A stretch of DNA of 64,000 nucleotides from Flavobacteriales bacterium (GCA_025451235.1 JANWKT010000019.1:1-64000), one strand, 5' to 3'. Shown: positions 8,676 through 17,916, counted from the stretch's first letter. Numbers and translations: made by a program. Notes: generated by a model from the sequence alone, not told the origin.

Positions 8676-9221
8676 TTGCCAAATCAAATTACATATACCG
8701 AAGAAGAATTGATCCTCCTGATCCGGGAGGGCAATCAAAAAGCCTTTTCATATTTGTACGATAAATATGCAATGGCACTTTGCGGAATTATTAATACCTA
8801 TACCGGATCCCAGGAAGATACCGAAGATATTCTGCAAGCCACCTTTATTAAGATATGGAATAATTTTTCGAAGTATGATGAACAAAAAGGCAGGTTGTTT
8901 ACCTGGATGCTCAACATTGCCAGGAATACTTCTATCGATTACATCAGGTCGGCTGATTATAAAAATAAAATTAAGAACCGTACGCTTGAAAAAGCCGTAT
9001 ATGAAACAAATAGTGATCTTCATTTTACCGAAAGTCATGATCATATTGGATTGAACACGATCATGAAAAAGTTATCTGAGGAGCACCAGCAAATTATTGA
9101 TCTGGGGTATTTTAAAGGACATACCCATAAGGAAATTGCAGAAATGCTTGATATGCCGTTGGGAACCGTTAAAACAAAAATCCGGCAGGCAATGATAGCA
9201 TTACGAGAATTAATTAAATAA
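8676..9221 (+). CDS. ECF-family RNA polymerase sigma factor
   Basis: A 181-residue sigma factor with only regions 2 and 4, as in extracytoplasmic-function sigmas. Region 2 covers about residues 12-95 (YDKYAMALCGII, DTEDILQATFIKIWNNFSKY, LFTWMLNIARNTSIDYIRS); region 4 covers about 130-180 (SEEHQQIIDLGYFKGHTHKE, then the helix-turn-helix EMLDMPLGTVKTKIRQAM). The start is a TTG at 8676, since no in-frame ATG precedes the conserved region. It is followed after three bases by an RskA-like anti-sigma gene, so the two form an operon in which the anti-sigma should hold the factor inactive at the membrane. It diverges from the DUF4331 genes, the likely target genes. Confidence 0.93.
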   Translation: MPNQITYTEEELILLIREGNQKAFSYLYDKYAMALCGIINTYTGSQEDTEDILQATFIKIWNNFSKYDEQKGRLFTWMLNIARNTSIDYIRSADYKNKIKNRTLEKAVYETNSDLHFTESHDHIGLNTIMKKLSEEHQQIIDLGYFKGHTHKEIAEMLDMPLGTVKTKIRQAMIALRELIK

Positions 9222-9224
9222 AGA

Positions 9225-10031
9225 ATGAATCTAAAGGACTTCATATCATCCGGGATCATCGAAAATTACTTGTTGGGGACAGCCACTCAACAGGAAATTG
9301 ATCTGTTGAATGATATGAAGCAAAAATTTCCCGAAGTAAATGATGAGATCAATAAATTAGAAAATACATTGATCAAGGTGGCGGAATTTGGCCAACCTGC
9401 CCTGAATGCACAAATCAAAGAGAAAATATTTCTGTCCATTCAATCCACTGAAAAAACATCCTCTAACGGCAATGGTCAAACCAAGAGCATGGCCAACAAG
9501 GAGAGACTTTTGTTTTATAAATATTCGATTGCGGCGGCTATCACATTATTAATTGCAAGTTCTATTATGAACTTCCTGTTCTTTAATCGGGTCAATAGTA
9601 TGAAGAGTGAATTGGTCAACCTGAACAACGAAAAAAACCAGATGGCCGGCCAAATGGAATCCCTACAAATGTCGTTACAAGGAATAGAAGAACAAATGGC
9701 TGTGCTTACAGATACATCTAACCAAACGATCCTATTAAAAGGTTTGGGTATTTCGCCCAATGCGTTGGCCAAGGTTTTTTGGAATGATCATTCAAACGAA
9801 GTCTACCTGATGATCCATCAACTTCCTGAACCGCCGGCAGGTAAACAATACCAGTTATGGGCCATAGTAGATGGAAAACCAACGGATGCCGGGGTGTTTG
9901 ATCTGGGTGGCCGTACACTTCAAAAAATGAAAAACATTTCAACCCCGCAGGCTTTTGCAGTAACGCTGGAAAATCAAGGAGGAAGCAAGGTTCCTACGAT
10001 GGAGGCCATGTACCTTTTAGGGAATGTATAA
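9225..10031 (+). CDS. RskA-like membrane anti-sigma factor
   Basis: A 268-residue anti-sigma factor. The N-terminal part (residues 1-75; ISSGIIENYLLGTATQQEID) is the zinc-less anti-sigma domain that binds the sigma factor. One transmembrane helix follows at about 101-121 (YSIAAAITLLIASSIMNFLF), then a coiled-coil stretch (about 125-160, MKSELVNLNNEKNQMAGQME) and a periplasmic RskA C-terminal domain (about 185-268; EVYLMIHQLPEPPAGKQYQL, WAIVDGKPTDAGVF). Inner-membrane location with the sensor outside is expected. It begins three bases after the sigma gene and is convergent with a T9SS cargo gene on the other strand, only 9 bp away. The signal sensed is unknown. Confidence 0.92.
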   Translation: MNLKDFISSGIIENYLLGTATQQEIDLLNDMKQKFPEVNDEINKLENTLIKVAEFGQPALNAQIKEKIFLSIQSTEKTSSNGNGQTKSMANKERLLFYKYSIAAAITLLIASSIMNFLFFNRVNSMKSELVNLNNEKNQMAGQMESLQMSLQGIEEQMAVLTDTSNQTILLKGLGISPNALAKVFWNDHSNEVYLMIHQLPEPPAGKQYQLWAIVDGKPTDAGVFDLGGRTLQKMKNISTPQAFAVTLENQGGSKVPTMEAMYLLGNV

Positions 10032-10040
10032 CCGCTGAAT

Positions 10041-11753
10041 TTATTCAACCACGATTACTTTGTAGAAATAGGATCTCTCCATATAGGTGAGTTCTACATA
10101 ATATATACCAGGAGCCAATATATCTCCAATATTAGCTTGAGGTGCTTCCTGCTCCATTTTTAAACCCAAAATAAATCTGCCATCCATGGTATAAGCTTTG
10201 TAGGAATATATACCGGGTCCATGATCAGGAAAATGCACAATGCTGTTGGTTGGATTAGGGTATACGTTGGTTTCATTGTAAGTTTCTTCTTCCATACCCA
10301 GCACATAGGTGGTAACGCATACATAACCGTTCGATAAAAAATTACAACCGAATACATCATATAAATTATCCCCTAATCTTTTATTCCATACCACATGCAC
10401 GAGATCCGATACTCCTGTGGTGATCTGAAAATCCAGGTGTGGATTGAATCCATCATAGTTATTGATCAAACCAATATTGGTGCCCGTAATGGCCGTTGTA
10501 ACGTTCACGGTTCCATCTGGATTTAGCCGAACAAATTGCAATAGATTATTTGAAATGCCCTGCTTCCATACCATGTACATTCCATCGTGTGAATCATCAA
10601 TTACCTTGGGATAATAGTCGTACTGAGTGGTGGTAACAAAATCCGAACCCCAAATAGGAACTCCGTTCATATTACATTTGTTGGCATGTAAATAGTCATA
10701 GGCCCCAATGTTGATCCGAAATGCATAAAAGATCTCATTCGTATTTTTATTCATAAAACAATCAAAATAAGTCATGTCATCTCCGGTATTCGTATAAACG
10801 GTTACCCCATTCGCTGTAAGCAAATTGGTGCCGGTTGTATCCATTCTCTGCATATACAATTCACCCGCCCCTCTGAATTCAACCCATAAAATAATGAACT
10901 CATTTGAGCTGTTCGTGAAAAGTTGGGGGACCCTTCCCCCGTTTTGGTAAATATTGGTTCCTGGAGAAATAAGTTTGGGGACATTGATGGTAAAACCTGA
11001 TTTAAAATTCCCGGTTGCCGGGTCCAAGTTTTGAAGGTATAACGAAACCGAAATAGACCCCTGTGAGTATTCCACATATAAATTATTTTTATTCTCACTT
11101 AAGATCAATTGCACATATGATTCATTGATTCCAGGTTGATTCGCCAATGCCACCGGTGTGGATGGCCAGCCGGAATGGATATTTCCGGAGGAATCTATAT
11201 GCTCTACAAATAGATCATTATCCGAAGGCAACAAGCTTAAGCTGGTTTGGATCCATGCAACAAAGGCGCCCCCATTTCCATTGGAGATCACAGTTGGGTT
11301 CATATGGTGTACGGTAGTATCCTGGGAAACCCGGATAGGATTTCCTCCATTCCACAATGCATTTCCGGACTGATCAAATTTCTGAATAAAAATATGTCTT
11401 CTATCAGATCCAGTGTTCACCGTTTCATAGCCATACCAAACCACAATAGGTAAATTATCTTCGGAGGTAACGATCTCTGTTTTCCAATAATCTCCTACCG
11501 TATCAGAGATCAGCATTCCACCTACCGGCCAGCCTGGTAGTTGATTTCCAAAATGGTCGCGGGCATCGAGCATTACTTTTCCCGTCGTGTCTAGCGCAAT
11601 CCAGGTAGTATAAAGTTCTCCATTGGTACCCGAAGAACATTTCATTAAATGGTGATGTTGATCGGAAGTGCTGAATTGGGTTCCTCCCACCGACCATTGT
11701 GCATAGATAGAAAGAGAAGAAAATAGGATCGTTGAAAAAAATAATTTCTTCAT
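10041..11753 (-). CDS. Exported T9SS sorting-domain protein
   Basis: A 570-residue protein with a signal peptide (residues 1-18, ending SIYAQ) and a C-terminal type IX sorting domain (about 495-570: NETNVYPNPTNSIVHF, YKAYTMDGRF, LAPGIYYVELTYM). The body repeats short beta-rich segments containing WP-G and D-F-G-N patterns (ALDTTGKVMLDARDHFGNQL, FIQKFDQSGNALWNGGN, FVEHIDSSGNIHSGWPS), suggesting a beta-propeller-like fold. It should be delivered to the cell surface or released. No catalytic motif was seen. It stands alone: a 47-nt hairpin (11813-11859) lies upstream and the convergent anti-sigma gene downstream. Confidence 0.88.
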   Translation of the reverse strand: MKKLFFSTILFSSLSIYAQWSVGGTQFSTSDQHHHLMKCSSGTNGELYTTWIALDTTGKVMLDARDHFGNQLPGWPVGGMLISDTVGDYWKTEIVTSEDNLPIVVWYGYETVNTGSDRRHIFIQKFDQSGNALWNGGNPIRVSQDTTVHHMNPTVISNGNGGAFVAWIQTSLSLLPSDNDLFVEHIDSSGNIHSGWPSTPVALANQPGINESYVQLILSENKNNLYVEYSQGSISVSLYLQNLDPATGNFKSGFTINVPKLISPGTNIYQNGGRVPQLFTNSSNEFIILWVEFRGAGELYMQRMDTTGTNLLTANGVTVYTNTGDDMTYFDCFMNKNTNEIFYAFRINIGAYDYLHANKCNMNGVPIWGSDFVTTTQYDYYPKVIDDSHDGMYMVWKQGISNNLLQFVRLNPDGTVNVTTAITGTNIGLINNYDGFNPHLDFQITTGVSDLVHVVWNKRLGDNLYDVFGCNFLSNGYVCVTTYVLGMEEETYNETNVYPNPTNSIVHFPDHGPGIYSYKAYTMDGRFILGLKMEQEAPQANIGDILAPGIYYVELTYMERSYFYKVIVVE

Positions 11754-11812
11754 AAACGGGCTGTTTATTCAAATATAATAAAACTTGTGGATATGGTTGC
11801 ATATTTATATCT

Positions 11813-11859
11813 AAACTACATAGGCACATAGGAGATATACCTATGTGCCTATGTAGTTT
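11813..11859. repeat. Perfect 20-bp inverted repeat
   Basis: AAACTACATAGGCACATAGG and its exact reverse complement flank a 7-nt loop (AGATATA). It lies between the S41 peptidase gene (3' end at 11892) and the next minus-strand gene. It could stop transcription leaving the peptidase gene, but the minus-strand side has no T-run, so a dispersed repeat is as likely. Confidence 0.8.
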
Positions 11860-11891
11860 GCTTTTTCACAAAAATAGCAAGCCTCAGCCCT

Positions 11892-13463
11892 CTATTCAAA
11901 AAAGTCTATCCCCTTAAAATTCTTTCTTTGGATCACTTCAACTGCTTTCAGGAAAACATCGTTCCTGGAATTCCATACGCGGTAAAATTCTTCACGTCCC
12001 CATAGATCCTGAGCGAAGCCTGCTTTGATCCTCATATAAATAAAGTCCTGGCTTCTTTTCAACTGTTTTTTATCAAAAACGATCTCTTTGCTTTCCGCAA
12101 ATTTTACAAAATCAGGCCATATCAACTTTTCTACATCAAAGTTCTTTTCGAAATCTTCGAAAGTAGGATAGGTCTTTTTCAGGTTATCCCTGTTCCTATC
12201 TACCTGATCAAGACAGAATTCATTGATCACATTTTTGCGGTTCAGATCAGTTAACAGATCAGTGATCATAGTGGTATCGATGGGGATAAAAAGATCGGGC
12301 ATGATACCTCCTCCACCAAATACCAGTCTTTTGTTATCTGTATAATGTTTCAATGAATCCGGGAACTTGATCTTATCCGGATCGGATAATTCTCCGTTTT
12401 TATATCTTTCTTTCAGATCTTCATAATATTTATCTACCCCGTTCTCGTAAGGCTTTTGTATAAAACGGCCACTAGGAGTATAATAACGAGCGGTGGTTAA
12501 TCTTACTGCAGAACCATCAGAAAAACTATAGGTATTTTGAACTAACCCTTTTCCGTAAGACCTTCGTCCAACGATAATTCCTCGGTCATGGTCCTGGATA
12601 GCCCCACTTACAATTTCACTAGCGGAAGCAGAACCTTCATCGATCATGACCACCAGTTTTCCTTGTTGAATGGATCCGAAACTGGTAGAAGTATAATCCT
12701 TGCGTGCACTGGTGCGACCTTCGGTATATACGATCATTTCGCCGGAAGATAAAAATTCGTCGGCCAGCTCAACGGCGGCATGCAGGTAACCTCCGGAATT
12801 ATCAGTAAGGTCAAGAATAAGGTCTTTGGCCCCTTTATTTGCCAGTTCTTTCCAGGCTTCTTTAAATTCACTCATCGTTGTGCTGGAAAACCGGTTTACT
12901 TTAATATAGCCTACCCCAGGAGCGGCCAAATAGGAGGCATCTACACTGAACACCGGTATTTTATCGCGGGTAACGGTAAACTCGATCAATTCCTTTTCTC
13001 CTCTGCGCATCACTTTCATGCGTACTTTGGTCCCTTTTTTACCCCTTAGCTTTTTATAAACATCCTGATTAGTGACTTTCACACCAGCTACCAGGGTATC
13101 ATTGATCATCACGATCTTATCCCCGCTTTTTATCCCCACTTTTTCCGATGGCCCACCACTGATAGGGCTTACCACCATAATTGTGTCATGAAAAATGTTG
13201 AATTGAATGCCTACTCCTTCAAAATTCCCCTGCAAGGGTTCATTGCTTTCCTTGAGTTCCTTTACACTTAAATAGTAAGAATGAGGATCCAACTCTTTTA
13301 AAATGCCCTTTAAAGCATCTTCGTACATTTGATTAGAGTTGACCGTATCTACATAATGGACTTTTAGGAAATTGATCAACTCATCAATTTTTCCGGAACC
13401 ATCTGTTTGTGAAAATGAAAATACGGGAAGGAGAAGGGTTAAGGCTAATAGGATTTTTTTCAT
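11892..13463 (-). CDS. S41 family C-terminal processing peptidase
   Basis: A 523-residue periplasmic serine protease of the CtpA/Prc (S41) family, which cuts proteins near their C termini. A signal peptide (residues 1-18, FSFSQ) is followed by an N-terminal helical part, a PDZ domain (about 83-165; GVGIQF, SGGPSEKVGIKSGDKIVMI) and the catalytic domain (about 170-345). The catalytic Ser lies in GSASASE (277-283) and the general-base Lys in YGKGLVQ (Lys305). A C-terminal helical region of about 170 residues completes it; the length is normal for the family. It is probably a single-gene unit: the EamA gene upstream ends 55 bp before its start. The exact substrates are unknown. Confidence 0.95.
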   Translation of the reverse strand: MKKILLALTLLLPVFSFSQTDGSGKIDELINFLKVHYVDTVNSNQMYEDALKGILKELDPHSYYLSVKELKESNEPLQGNFEGVGIQFNIFHDTIMVVSPISGGPSEKVGIKSGDKIVMINDTLVAGVKVTNQDVYKKLRGKKGTKVRMKVMRRGEKELIEFTVTRDKIPVFSVDASYLAAPGVGYIKVNRFSSTTMSEFKEAWKELANKGAKDLILDLTDNSGGYLHAAVELADEFLSSGEMIVYTEGRTSARKDYTSTSFGSIQQGKLVVMIDEGSASASEIVSGAIQDHDRGIIVGRRSYGKGLVQNTYSFSDGSAVRLTTARYYTPSGRFIQKPYENGVDKYYEDLKERYKNGELSDPDKIKFPDSLKHYTDNKRLVFGGGGIMPDLFIPIDTTMITDLLTDLNRKNVINEFCLDQVDRNRDNLKKTYPTFEDFEKNFDVEKLIWPDFVKFAESKEIVFDKKQLKRSQDFIYMRIKAGFAQDLWGREEFYRVWNSRNDVFLKAVEVIQRKNFKGIDFFE

Positions 13464-13518
13464 GAAGACAATTTTACCAAATCAATTATACAATATTATC
13501 GAATAAGAGTTGCGTGAT

Positions 13519-14418
13519 TTAACTTTTTTTCATCAATGTTCGTTTATAACGCCGATATTTTAAATAACTATACACGGCAACTGCTAAAAGGATCAAAAAA
13601 GCACCTATATAGAAGGTAAAGGTAAGCTTTTCATGCTCATGAAAGATCCAGGCTGCCAGTAAAAAGGTATAAATGGGTTCCATATTAACGGCCAATACAA
13701 CATTATAGGCACTTAGTTTTGATAACACTTTATTGGTCGACCAAAAGGCGAAGGCTGTGCAGATGGTACCTAGTATAACCAGCCATAACCAATCATAGGA
13801 GGTAAGTTCGAATGAAAAAGTAGTGGGATCAACAATACTGATATACAGGCTTAAAAACAGAAAGCCTCCCAATAACTCATAAAAACTCATGGTGATAGGA
13901 TGATATCGATGGTTGAGTTTTTTATTGAAAACAGTAAACAGGCTGGAAAGGAATGCAGAGACAAGCCCGATTAAAATGCCCGTTAAATATTGATATTCTA
14001 CTTTTATGATCAATAGAATGGCACCTATAATAACGACTCCAATGAGGATCTCCAGGATGGATATCCTCGTCCGGAAAAAAATAGGTTCCAGTATGGCAGC
14101 GAACAAGGTGCCGGAAGCAAGGCAAGCCAAGGCTATCGACACATTATCTGTAATCTTGATCGACCCAAAAAAAGCGATCCAATGTAAAGCCACGATAACA
14201 CCTACCCCAAATAATTTGAAAATATCTTTCCACGGCAGTTTGAAGGGGGTTTTGCTAAAGAACATGAAGATAATAAGGGTAACCACAGCAATCATGATCC
14301 TGTACCAAACCAGCTGATCCCCGGGAATAGTAATGAGTTTACCTAAAATGCCTGTGAAACCGAAGAGAAATACCGTAAAATGTAATAATAAATTATATTT
14401 CCATAAACCCGGTTTCAT
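13519..14418 (-). CDS. EamA/DMT-family transporter
   Basis: A 299-residue inner-membrane protein with about ten hydrophobic helices arranged as two EamA repeats (about residues 9-140 and 152-285). The drug/metabolite-transporter family signatures are present: FWSTNKVLSKLSAYNVVLAV and NMEPIYTFLLAAWIFHEHEK in the second repeat, with the conserved Pro and Glu, and ILEPIFFRTRISILE in the first. Members export metabolites or amino acids; the substrate cannot be read from sequence. The C terminus is basic (KYRRYKRTLMKK) and cytoplasmic. It diverges from the M1 aminopeptidase gene with only 30 bp between start codons, so the two promoters must overlap. Confidence 0.93.
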   Translation of the reverse strand: MKPGLWKYNLLLHFTVFLFGFTGILGKLITIPGDQLVWYRIMIAVVTLIIFMFFSKTPFKLPWKDIFKLFGVGVIVALHWIAFFGSIKITDNVSIALACLASGTLFAAILEPIFFRTRISILEILIGVVIIGAILLIIKVEYQYLTGILIGLVSAFLSSLFTVFNKKLNHRYHPITMSFYELLGGFLFLSLYISIVDPTTFSFELTSYDWLWLVILGTICTAFAFWSTNKVLSKLSAYNVVLAVNMEPIYTFLLAAWIFHEHEKLTFTFYIGAFLILLAVAVYSYLKYRRYKRTLMKKS

Positions 14419-14448
14419 TCTTATTTTTGTAGGATATTATATTGGATA

Positions 14449-16359
14449 ATGAGGAAAGTCATTTTGATCAGCTCTTGCCTTTTATTGGGATTGCCATGTT
14501 GCAAAAACAGTACAAAGCTAAAAAATAAAAACACCGATCTTGAATCACGCTGGGTGAAGGATCCACATAGCTATGCAAAACCAGAAGAAGCTGCGGTAAC
14601 CAGTCTCGATCTTCGACTAGATGTGAGTTTTGAATCAAAAAAACTAAATGGTACTGCCATCTGGACATATAGCGCCACGGATTCTGCAAGGAACATTATT
14701 TTTGATGTGAGGAACCTGGAAATTATTTCGGTAACCGACGGTGATACCACAGCTTTGGCATACGAGCTAGGAGCTGTTGATCCCATACTTGGACAACCTT
14801 TAAAAATCGATATCAGCGGAAAACCGAAATATATTGAGATCCGATATTTTACCACGGATTCATCAGATGCATTGCAATGGTTAACTCCAGATCAGACTGC
14901 AGGGAAAAAATCTCCATTTTTATACACGCAGTCTGAGGCCATCCTGGCCAGGACCTGGATACCTTGCCAGGATAGTCCTGGGATCAAATTTACGTATTCG
15001 GCCAAGGTAAACACACCTCCGGGCAATATGGCCATCATGAGTGCTGAAAACCCACAAGAAAAAGTACCTAGTGGATTATACGACGAATTTAAACAGACCA
15101 AACCTATCCCTGCATATTTAATGGCGTTGGCTGTTGGTGATATTGAATTCAAGGCAACAGGCCCACGAACAGGGATATATGCGGAACCCAGTATGGTAGA
15201 TACAGCGGCTTGGGAATTTGCAGAGACAGAGAAAATGATTGTTGCTGCTGAAAAATTATACGGCCCCTATGCATGGGGGAGATACGATATTTTGGTTTTA
15301 CCTCCCAGCTTTCCATTCGGTGGAATGGAAAACCCCAATCTTACTTTCGCAACTCCGACGGTACTGGCCGGTGATCGTTCGCTAACCGCTTTGATTGCCC
15401 ATGAGCTTGCGCATAGTTGGAGTGGTAACTTGGTTACCAATGCCACCTGGAATGACTTCTGGCTAAATGAAGGCTTTACGGTTTATTTTGAAAGACGGAT
15501 CATGGAAAGTTTGTATGGAACATCTTATACCGATATGCTTTCCTGTTTGGGCTATGGAGACCTCGAACTCACCATGAATGATCTTTTTGAGACAGGCGAT
15601 TCGGCAGATGCAAAATTAAAGCTGAACCTGGAAGGTAGAAACCCTGATGATGGAATGACAGATCTGGCTTATGAAAAAGGATATATGTTCTTATTACTGA
15701 TGGAAAAAACCGTAGGTCGTGAAAAATGGGATCCTTTTGTTAAGAAATATTTTGATGAATTTAAGTTTAAAAGCATGACCACTGAAAAATTTGTGGACTA
15801 TATATATGCTAACTTATTTGCGAAGGGTAGTGAAGAGGATAAAAAGATAAATATGAATGCCTGGATCTATGGGCCAGGACTCCCTGCAGGCTTTTCTGAA
15901 CCTTCATCCGACAGATTCAATAAGGTGAAGCAACAAGCCAATCAATATTTAACAGGGAAATTAAAAGTTGAAAAAATAGATACATCAAAATGGACCTCTC
16001 ATGAATACCAGCAATTCTTGAGGAGCATCAAACAAGAAGTAAAACTGAACCAAATGCAGGAACTGGATAACCGTTTTCATTTTACCAACTCCGGTAATTC
16101 GGAGATATTGGTTCTATGGTTGGAGGCATCGGCTATACATGAATATAAGCCTGCTTATCCGGCAATTAAGAAATTCTTATTCTCGGTGGGAAGAAGAAAA
16201 TTCCTGGTACCCTTATATGGAGCTTTGATAGATAATCCTAACCTGGCAATGATGGGCCGACAAATTTATACCGGCGCCAGAAAGAATTACCATTCTGTAT
16301 CCGTAAGGACTTTAGATGAAAAAATGGCTATTGTCCCCATAGTATCGGTTGTAGAATAG
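14449..16359 (+). CDS. M1 family aminopeptidase lipoprotein
   Basis: A 636-residue zinc aminopeptidase of the M1 family, closest in layout to leukotriene-A4-hydrolase-type members. The signal sequence ends in LGLPC, so Cys17 is probably lipidated and the protein membrane-anchored. Substrate-binding GGMEN lies at 291-295, the zinc motif HELAH at 318-322, and the third ligand Glu341 in NEGF, with the exact 18-residue spacing of the family. The helical C-terminal domain (about 500-625) matches the LTA4-hydrolase C-terminal domain. It should trim N-terminal residues from periplasmic peptides. The next gene starts 20 bp downstream and may be cotranscribed. Confidence 0.95.
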   Translation: MRKVILISSCLLLGLPCCKNSTKLKNKNTDLESRWVKDPHSYAKPEEAAVTSLDLRLDVSFESKKLNGTAIWTYSATDSARNIIFDVRNLEIISVTDGDTTALAYELGAVDPILGQPLKIDISGKPKYIEIRYFTTDSSDALQWLTPDQTAGKKSPFLYTQSEAILARTWIPCQDSPGIKFTYSAKVNTPPGNMAIMSAENPQEKVPSGLYDEFKQTKPIPAYLMALAVGDIEFKATGPRTGIYAEPSMVDTAAWEFAETEKMIVAAEKLYGPYAWGRYDILVLPPSFPFGGMENPNLTFATPTVLAGDRSLTALIAHELAHSWSGNLVTNATWNDFWLNEGFTVYFERRIMESLYGTSYTDMLSCLGYGDLELTMNDLFETGDSADAKLKLNLEGRNPDDGMTDLAYEKGYMFLLLMEKTVGREKWDPFVKKYFDEFKFKSMTTEKFVDYIYANLFAKGSEEDKKINMNAWIYGPGLPAGFSEPSSDRFNKVKQQANQYLTGKLKVEKIDTSKWTSHEYQQFLRSIKQEVKLNQMQELDNRFHFTNSGNSEILVLWLEASAIHEYKPAYPAIKKFLFSVGRRKFLVPLYGALIDNPNLAMMGRQIYTGARKNYHSVSVRTLDEKMAIVPIVSVVE

Positions 16360-16379
16360 CTTATAAATAACGCATTGTT

Positions 16380-16622
16380 ATGGCTGAATCACCCAAAGAA
16401 AAAGTACTCAACTCCTTGCTTTTTTTAAGCCGGGAGGATTTGCTTGAGATCAATGGTAAGATCAACACGCTGCTGAACTCAAATGTGAATGCCTCTGAAG
16501 CGGTGAAAAATTATTTCAGGGATTTGAAAAACAATGGGAATGTCATGGAGGCCATCAAAGAATATAAAGAGAAAACAGGCTGCGGACTCAAAGAGGCAAA
16601 GGATTATATTGATGGATTATAG
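16380..16622 (+). CDS. Small protein with bL12 C-terminal-like domain
   Basis: An 80-residue protein. Its last 30 residues (GNVMEAIKEYKEKTGCGLKE then AKDYIDGL) match the helix-turn-helix end of ribosomal protein L7/L12, in which the conserved pattern is K-x-I-K-x-x-(R/K)-x-x-(T)-G-L-G-L-K-E-A-K. The N-terminal half (REDLLEINGKINTLLNSN) is a separate helical stretch and is unlike the L12 dimerisation domain. Such stand-alone miniproteins are known in many bacteria, but their function is not established. It starts 20 bp after the aminopeptidase gene and ends 24 bp before a convergent gene. Confidence 0.75.
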   Translation: MAESPKEKVLNSLLFLSREDLLEINGKINTLLNSNVNASEAVKNYFRDLKNNGNVMEAIKEYKEKTGCGLKEAKDYIDGL

Positions 16623-16645
16623 TTTTATTCACATTCAGCGAAGCA

Positions 16646-17308
16646 TTAATTCCCCACCCACTTTTTCATAAAATCATCATTGGCACTGATGCTACCTATC
16701 ATAAAAGTTTTACTGGCCTGTAAAGCGGAACTGGTGAGAATATTTTCTTTCATTACACCTTTGTGATCAATATAATTTGAATGAATAAAATAACAATCCC
16801 TTTTTTCTTTAGTAATGTATCCCGTATGGAAGTCCAAGCCAACGATAAAAACAGAATTTTCAGCGGCATTGTTCAAATATGTTTTGAGGTCTTCAAAATC
16901 AGCATAGTTTTTAATATTGGTGCAAGTTGCTTTGATCAATACAGAGGACGCTGCCTGTGCCAGCTTCACCCTTTCAATCCCAAAACCCAGATCTACCATC
17001 GTATTGGTGATGAAATATCCGCAAGCTATTTTTCCTTCACCGGGTTGACGGGTTACTCCATTGAAATCCCAAGGGGTGCCTGTCCAATAAGCCGGAATTT
17101 TTTCGTTGACTAGGGTGAAGAAGTACTTTTTAGTATCGGTTAAAGGTTTGCTCTTAAGTTTTACCCTCTCGGAGGCTACTTCTTTTAAAAATTCTTCGTA
17201 AGAAACCTTTGGTTTTTGGTCAATGGAATACTGTTTAGTTTCCGAAACTCCTAAAAAGCAGCTGGTGATTGCCAAAAACATAATAGAGGCGCAGGTGGTC
17301 ATTTTCAT
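16646..17308 (-). CDS. Lipoprotein, possible papain-fold cysteine enzyme
   Basis: A 220-residue protein with a lipoprotein signal (FLAITSC, Cys17). Residues 70-150 read like a cysteine peptidase or amidase of papain fold: W..GTPWDFNG.TRQPG leads to GKIACGYFIT, where the Cys would be the nucleophile at the start of a helix, and later VGLDFHTGYI and FIHSNYI supply candidate His residues. I base this on pattern only; no family name can be given with confidence. If correct it would act on peptides or cell-wall material in the periplasm or at the outer membrane. It is convergent with the bL12-like gene. A hairpin repeat (17390-17459) lies just upstream. Confidence 0.7.
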   Translation of the reverse strand: MKMTTCASIMFLAITSCFLGVSETKQYSIDQKPKVSYEEFLKEVASERVKLKSKPLTDTKKYFFTLVNEKIPAYWTGTPWDFNGVTRQPGEGKIACGYFITNTMVDLGFGIERVKLAQAASSVLIKATCTNIKNYADFEDLKTYLNNAAENSVFIVGLDFHTGYITKEKRDCYFIHSNYIDHKGVMKENILTSSALQASKTFMIGSISANDDFMKKWVGN

Positions 17309-17389
17309 AGATGTTGTAAACTAGAAACTCAGTATTCGTATTCCTATTGTAAATCTACGAAACTATTTTTATTGCTGTGTTGTATGGGC

Positions 17390-17459
17390 AGACCTCCCAA
17401 TAACTTCCCGATAGCCCCGCCTGAATGACGTAGTCGGGCAGGTATCGGGAGGGAGGTCT
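17390..17459. repeat. Nested GC-rich inverted repeat
   Basis: Outer arms AGACCTCCC/GGGAGGTCT and inner arms CTTCCCGATA/TATCGGGAGG enclose a GC-rich centre with CCCCGCCTGA opposite TCGGGCAGG. It lies between two minus-strand genes. It could terminate the DoxX-like gene (ends at 17479) but has no clear T-run, and it resembles the palindromes at 3127 and 18722. Confidence 0.65.
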
Positions 17460-17478
17460 ATCCCCAGCATGCAAATAC

Positions 17479-17916
17479 CTAATTCTCTTTTCTTGCCTCC
17501 GGATAATAACTCTGCATTTTCGGGGCCTTCGAATTAAATGGATAAATGGTGAACAATGCACCAATGATAACAATGTTCTTCAATATATATTGACCCGCAA
17601 GGCCCATGGTAAGTTCTGGAAATATTAACAAAGGAATAAAGGTGCAGGATAAATGTATGATGGCGGCGAGGAGTGTATATTTTAACTCCTCATAAAAGAT
17701 GAGCATAAGTCCAATACCACATTCGGCAACACCTAATAATAGAATGGTGATGTTGCTCGAAATGGTTCCAAAGAAAATATGGTCTAACGTTGTCTTTACT
17801 AATTCTTCTGCCGGACTCATACCGGGGAAGAACTTCAACACTCCAAACCAGCAGAAAATAATTCCAACTGTAAATGGTATGAAGCGGTTCCGGGTTTTTA
17901 AAAATTTCTCTGACAT
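17479..17916 (-). CDS. DoxX/YkgB-like membrane protein
   Basis: A 145-residue inner-membrane protein with four predicted helices (about residues 12-30, 52-72, 78-98 and 105-125). The first helix carries FCWFGVLKFFPGMSPAEELV, the pattern of DoxX-like and DUF417 (YkgB) proteins, in which W-F-G-x-x-K-F leads the N-terminal helix. These families are found near oxidoreductases, but their role is unsettled. It stands alone between a hairpin repeat and a DUF1566 lipoprotein; no partner is obvious. Confidence 0.75.
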   Translation of the reverse strand: MSEKFLKTRNRFIPFTVGIIFCWFGVLKFFPGMSPAEELVKTTLDHIFFGTISSNITILLLGVAECGIGLMLIFYEELKYTLLAAIIHLSCTFIPLLIFPELTMGLAGQYILKNIVIIGALFTIYPFNSKAPKMQSYYPEARKEN

